A stretch of 64,000 nucleotides of DNA from NCBI GenBank assembly GCA_013400975.1, contig WBMZ01010290.1, positions 54,518 through 118,517 on the forward strand, written 5' to 3'. Below the pieces are notes generated by a model. The model worked only from the letters and a program-made list of their open reading frames with translations, did no database searches and was not told the origin of the DNA. A program made the position numbers and the translations under genes. Source of the DNA: Atrichornis clamosus (Eukaryota > Chordata > Aves > Passeriformes > Menuridae). Of this stretch, positions 63,440-64,000 are shown piece after piece (position 1 is the first letter of the stretch; every line of letters starts with the position of its first letter).

Positions 63440-63562
63440 GTGTTCAAGACCAGGTTGGAGAGGAGCAACCTGGTCAAGTGGAAGGTGTTCCTGCCAGTGG
63501 AAGGGGGTGGGACTGGATGGGCTTTAAGGTCCCGTCCAGCCCAAACCATCCCGTGGTTCTGG
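63440..63562 (+). mobile_element. Short CR1 3' fragment beside the CpG island
   Basis: AGGTGTTCAAGACCAGGTTG, GGAAGGTGTTCCTGCCAGTG and GGGACTGGATGGGCTTTAAG, ending in AACCATCCCGTGGTTCTGG, in plus orientation. It stops about 120 bases before the CpG-rich block. Confidence 0.88.
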
Positions 63563-63679
63563 TCCGGGACCACACCGATGCAAGCCGACAGAAGCCTGCT
63601 AATGTGACCAGGAACTCTCACAGGCATTTTTCTCACATCAGAACCAAAAGAAAAGCTGCTCTCGCAGACACTTTGCAAA

Positions 63680-64000
63680 ATGTTCCCTGTCCAGCCGCGC
63701 AGCCCCACCTCCCCCCAGCTCCCACGGCGGACTGCTTCACCGCCAGCCCCGAGGACAGCGGCCGGGCGCGCACCCCCGCCCCGGCTGCGCACGGAGCCGC
63801 GGGACCTGTGCGGGACCTGTGCGGGGACCCCGCGGTGCCCCTCCCGTGGCTGCCCCGGCACCGCCGCCGCTCCCCCGCGCTGCCTCCCTCGTACCTGACG
63901 GGCCCCTCGCCGCGAGCGAGCGGCGCTGCCGGCGGTACCTGCGGCAGGGAGCGCTCCCGCGGCGCTCCGGCACGTCCTGTCCTGCCCCGCCAGACCCTTG
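63680..64000 (-). promoter_or_regulatory. PLA2G4A: CpG-rich block, candidate promoter and non-coding exon 1 of PLA2G4A
   Basis: GC content and CpG density rise abruptly from about 63690 to the window end, unlike the AT-richer introns. The block lies upstream of the first coding exon on the minus strand, where a promoter is expected. Two good minus-strand splice donors are visible: CAG|GTACGAG with the exon edge at 63895, and CAG|GTACCG with the edge at 63939. Either could end a non-coding exon 1 that begins at or beyond the window edge. The conceptual peptides across this block are rich in Arg, Pro, Gly and Ala, as expected of any CpG island, and I do not treat them as coding. The island could instead serve another transcript or be bidirectional. 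Confidence 0.55.

Larger units (their letters stand above)
47726..63894 (-). other. PLA2G4A: PLA2G4A intron 1 (inferred)
   Basis: About 16 kb of non-coding sequence lies between the candidate exon 1 donor and the exon carrying the start codon. It holds CR1 fragments near 48.7, 50.2, 50.9, 52.2, 54.5, 56.2, 57.8, 60.7 and 63.4 kb, listed separately. The rest is ordinary unique-looking sequence with no splice-bounded conserved peptide that I could recognise on either strand. First introns often hold enhancers, but none can be called from sequence alone. Confidence 0.6.
2956..63895 (-). other. PLA2G4A: PLA2G4A gene span (cytosolic phospholipase A2 alpha), 5' two-thirds
   Basis: This is the transcription unit of cytosolic phospholipase A2 alpha, the calcium-triggered lipase that releases arachidonic acid from the sn-2 position of membrane phospholipids and so feeds eicosanoid synthesis. 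Thirteen coding exons on the minus strand join in one frame across compatible intron phases. Block by block they match the human protein as I remember it: C2 domain, GGGFR loop, GLSGS nucleophile, NTREGRAGK and YPLSPL. The lengths agree codon for codon with human residues 1-445, followed by a 4-residue expansion in exon 14. Human numbering is used throughout (exon 1 non-coding, ATG in exon 2). The gene is truncated by the left edge of the window, so residues after about 530, including the catalytic Asp, are not visible. The right boundary is an inferred splice donor of a non-coding first exon in a CpG-rich block; the true transcription start is not determined. Confidence 0.95.

Noticed and set aside
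63205..63861. 218-codon minus-strand frame and nearby Arg/Pro/Ala-rich frames at the right edge
   Set aside because: It runs through a CR1 fragment and a CpG-rich block. No recognisable domain is present, and open frames are expected in GC-rich sequence.
1..64000. CRISPR arrays, insertion sequences, integrases, operons, ribosome-binding sites
   Set aside because: The window is vertebrate intron/exon sequence; no such structures are present, and the only short regular array is the 34-35 bp minisatellite, which has no spacers.

Overview
The window is vertebrate nuclear DNA, almost certainly from a bird. It contains about 27 fragments of the CR1 LINE family, mostly short 3' ends with the terminal ATTCTATGAT-like octamer. 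It also contains a multi-exon gene with canonical GT/AG introns. There are no bacterial-type operons, no CRISPR arrays and no viral genes. Crocodilians and turtles also carry CR1, so the bird call rests on CR1 density, moderate introns and protein similarity; I cannot name the species.

One gene fills the window. It is PLA2G4A (cytosolic phospholipase A2 alpha), transcribed on the minus strand from right to left. Thirteen coding exons were found, spanning 47630 down to 2956. They join in frame with consistent intron phases and canonical splice sites, giving 1591 coding bases (530 codons plus one base) with no stop. They cover the N-terminus, the calcium-binding C2 domain, the first half of the alpha/beta-hydrolase-like catalytic domain (oxyanion Gly-rich loop with the Arg200 equivalent, and the GLSGS nucleophile motif with the Ser228 equivalent), the lid region and the MAP-kinase phosphorylation site. 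The catalytic Asp (human Asp549) and the C-terminal third lie beyond the left edge. A GC- and CpG-rich block at 63680-64000 with strong minus-strand splice donors is the best candidate for promoter and non-coding exon 1.

Layout from the left: intron 14 (partial) and exons 14-9 are packed into 1-11520. Exons 8-4 are spread over 15681-28868. Then come a 12.3 kb intron 3, exon 3 at 41136-41217, a 6.4 kb intron 2, exon 2 with the start codon at 47598-47630, and a roughly 16 kb intron 1 up to the CpG island. The introns hold CR1 copies in both orientations (18 in gene sense, 9 antisense), one 34-35 bp minisatellite, small tandem duplications and AT-rich patches.

The points most worth a second look are: a perfect 247 bp direct duplication flanking the only N (a probable assembly artefact in intron 6); a 3 x 12 bp in-frame tandem repeat that lengthens the regulatory linker in exon 14; and two CR1 copies that share a further homologous flank not typical of CR1. 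I found no convincing undescribed biological system.
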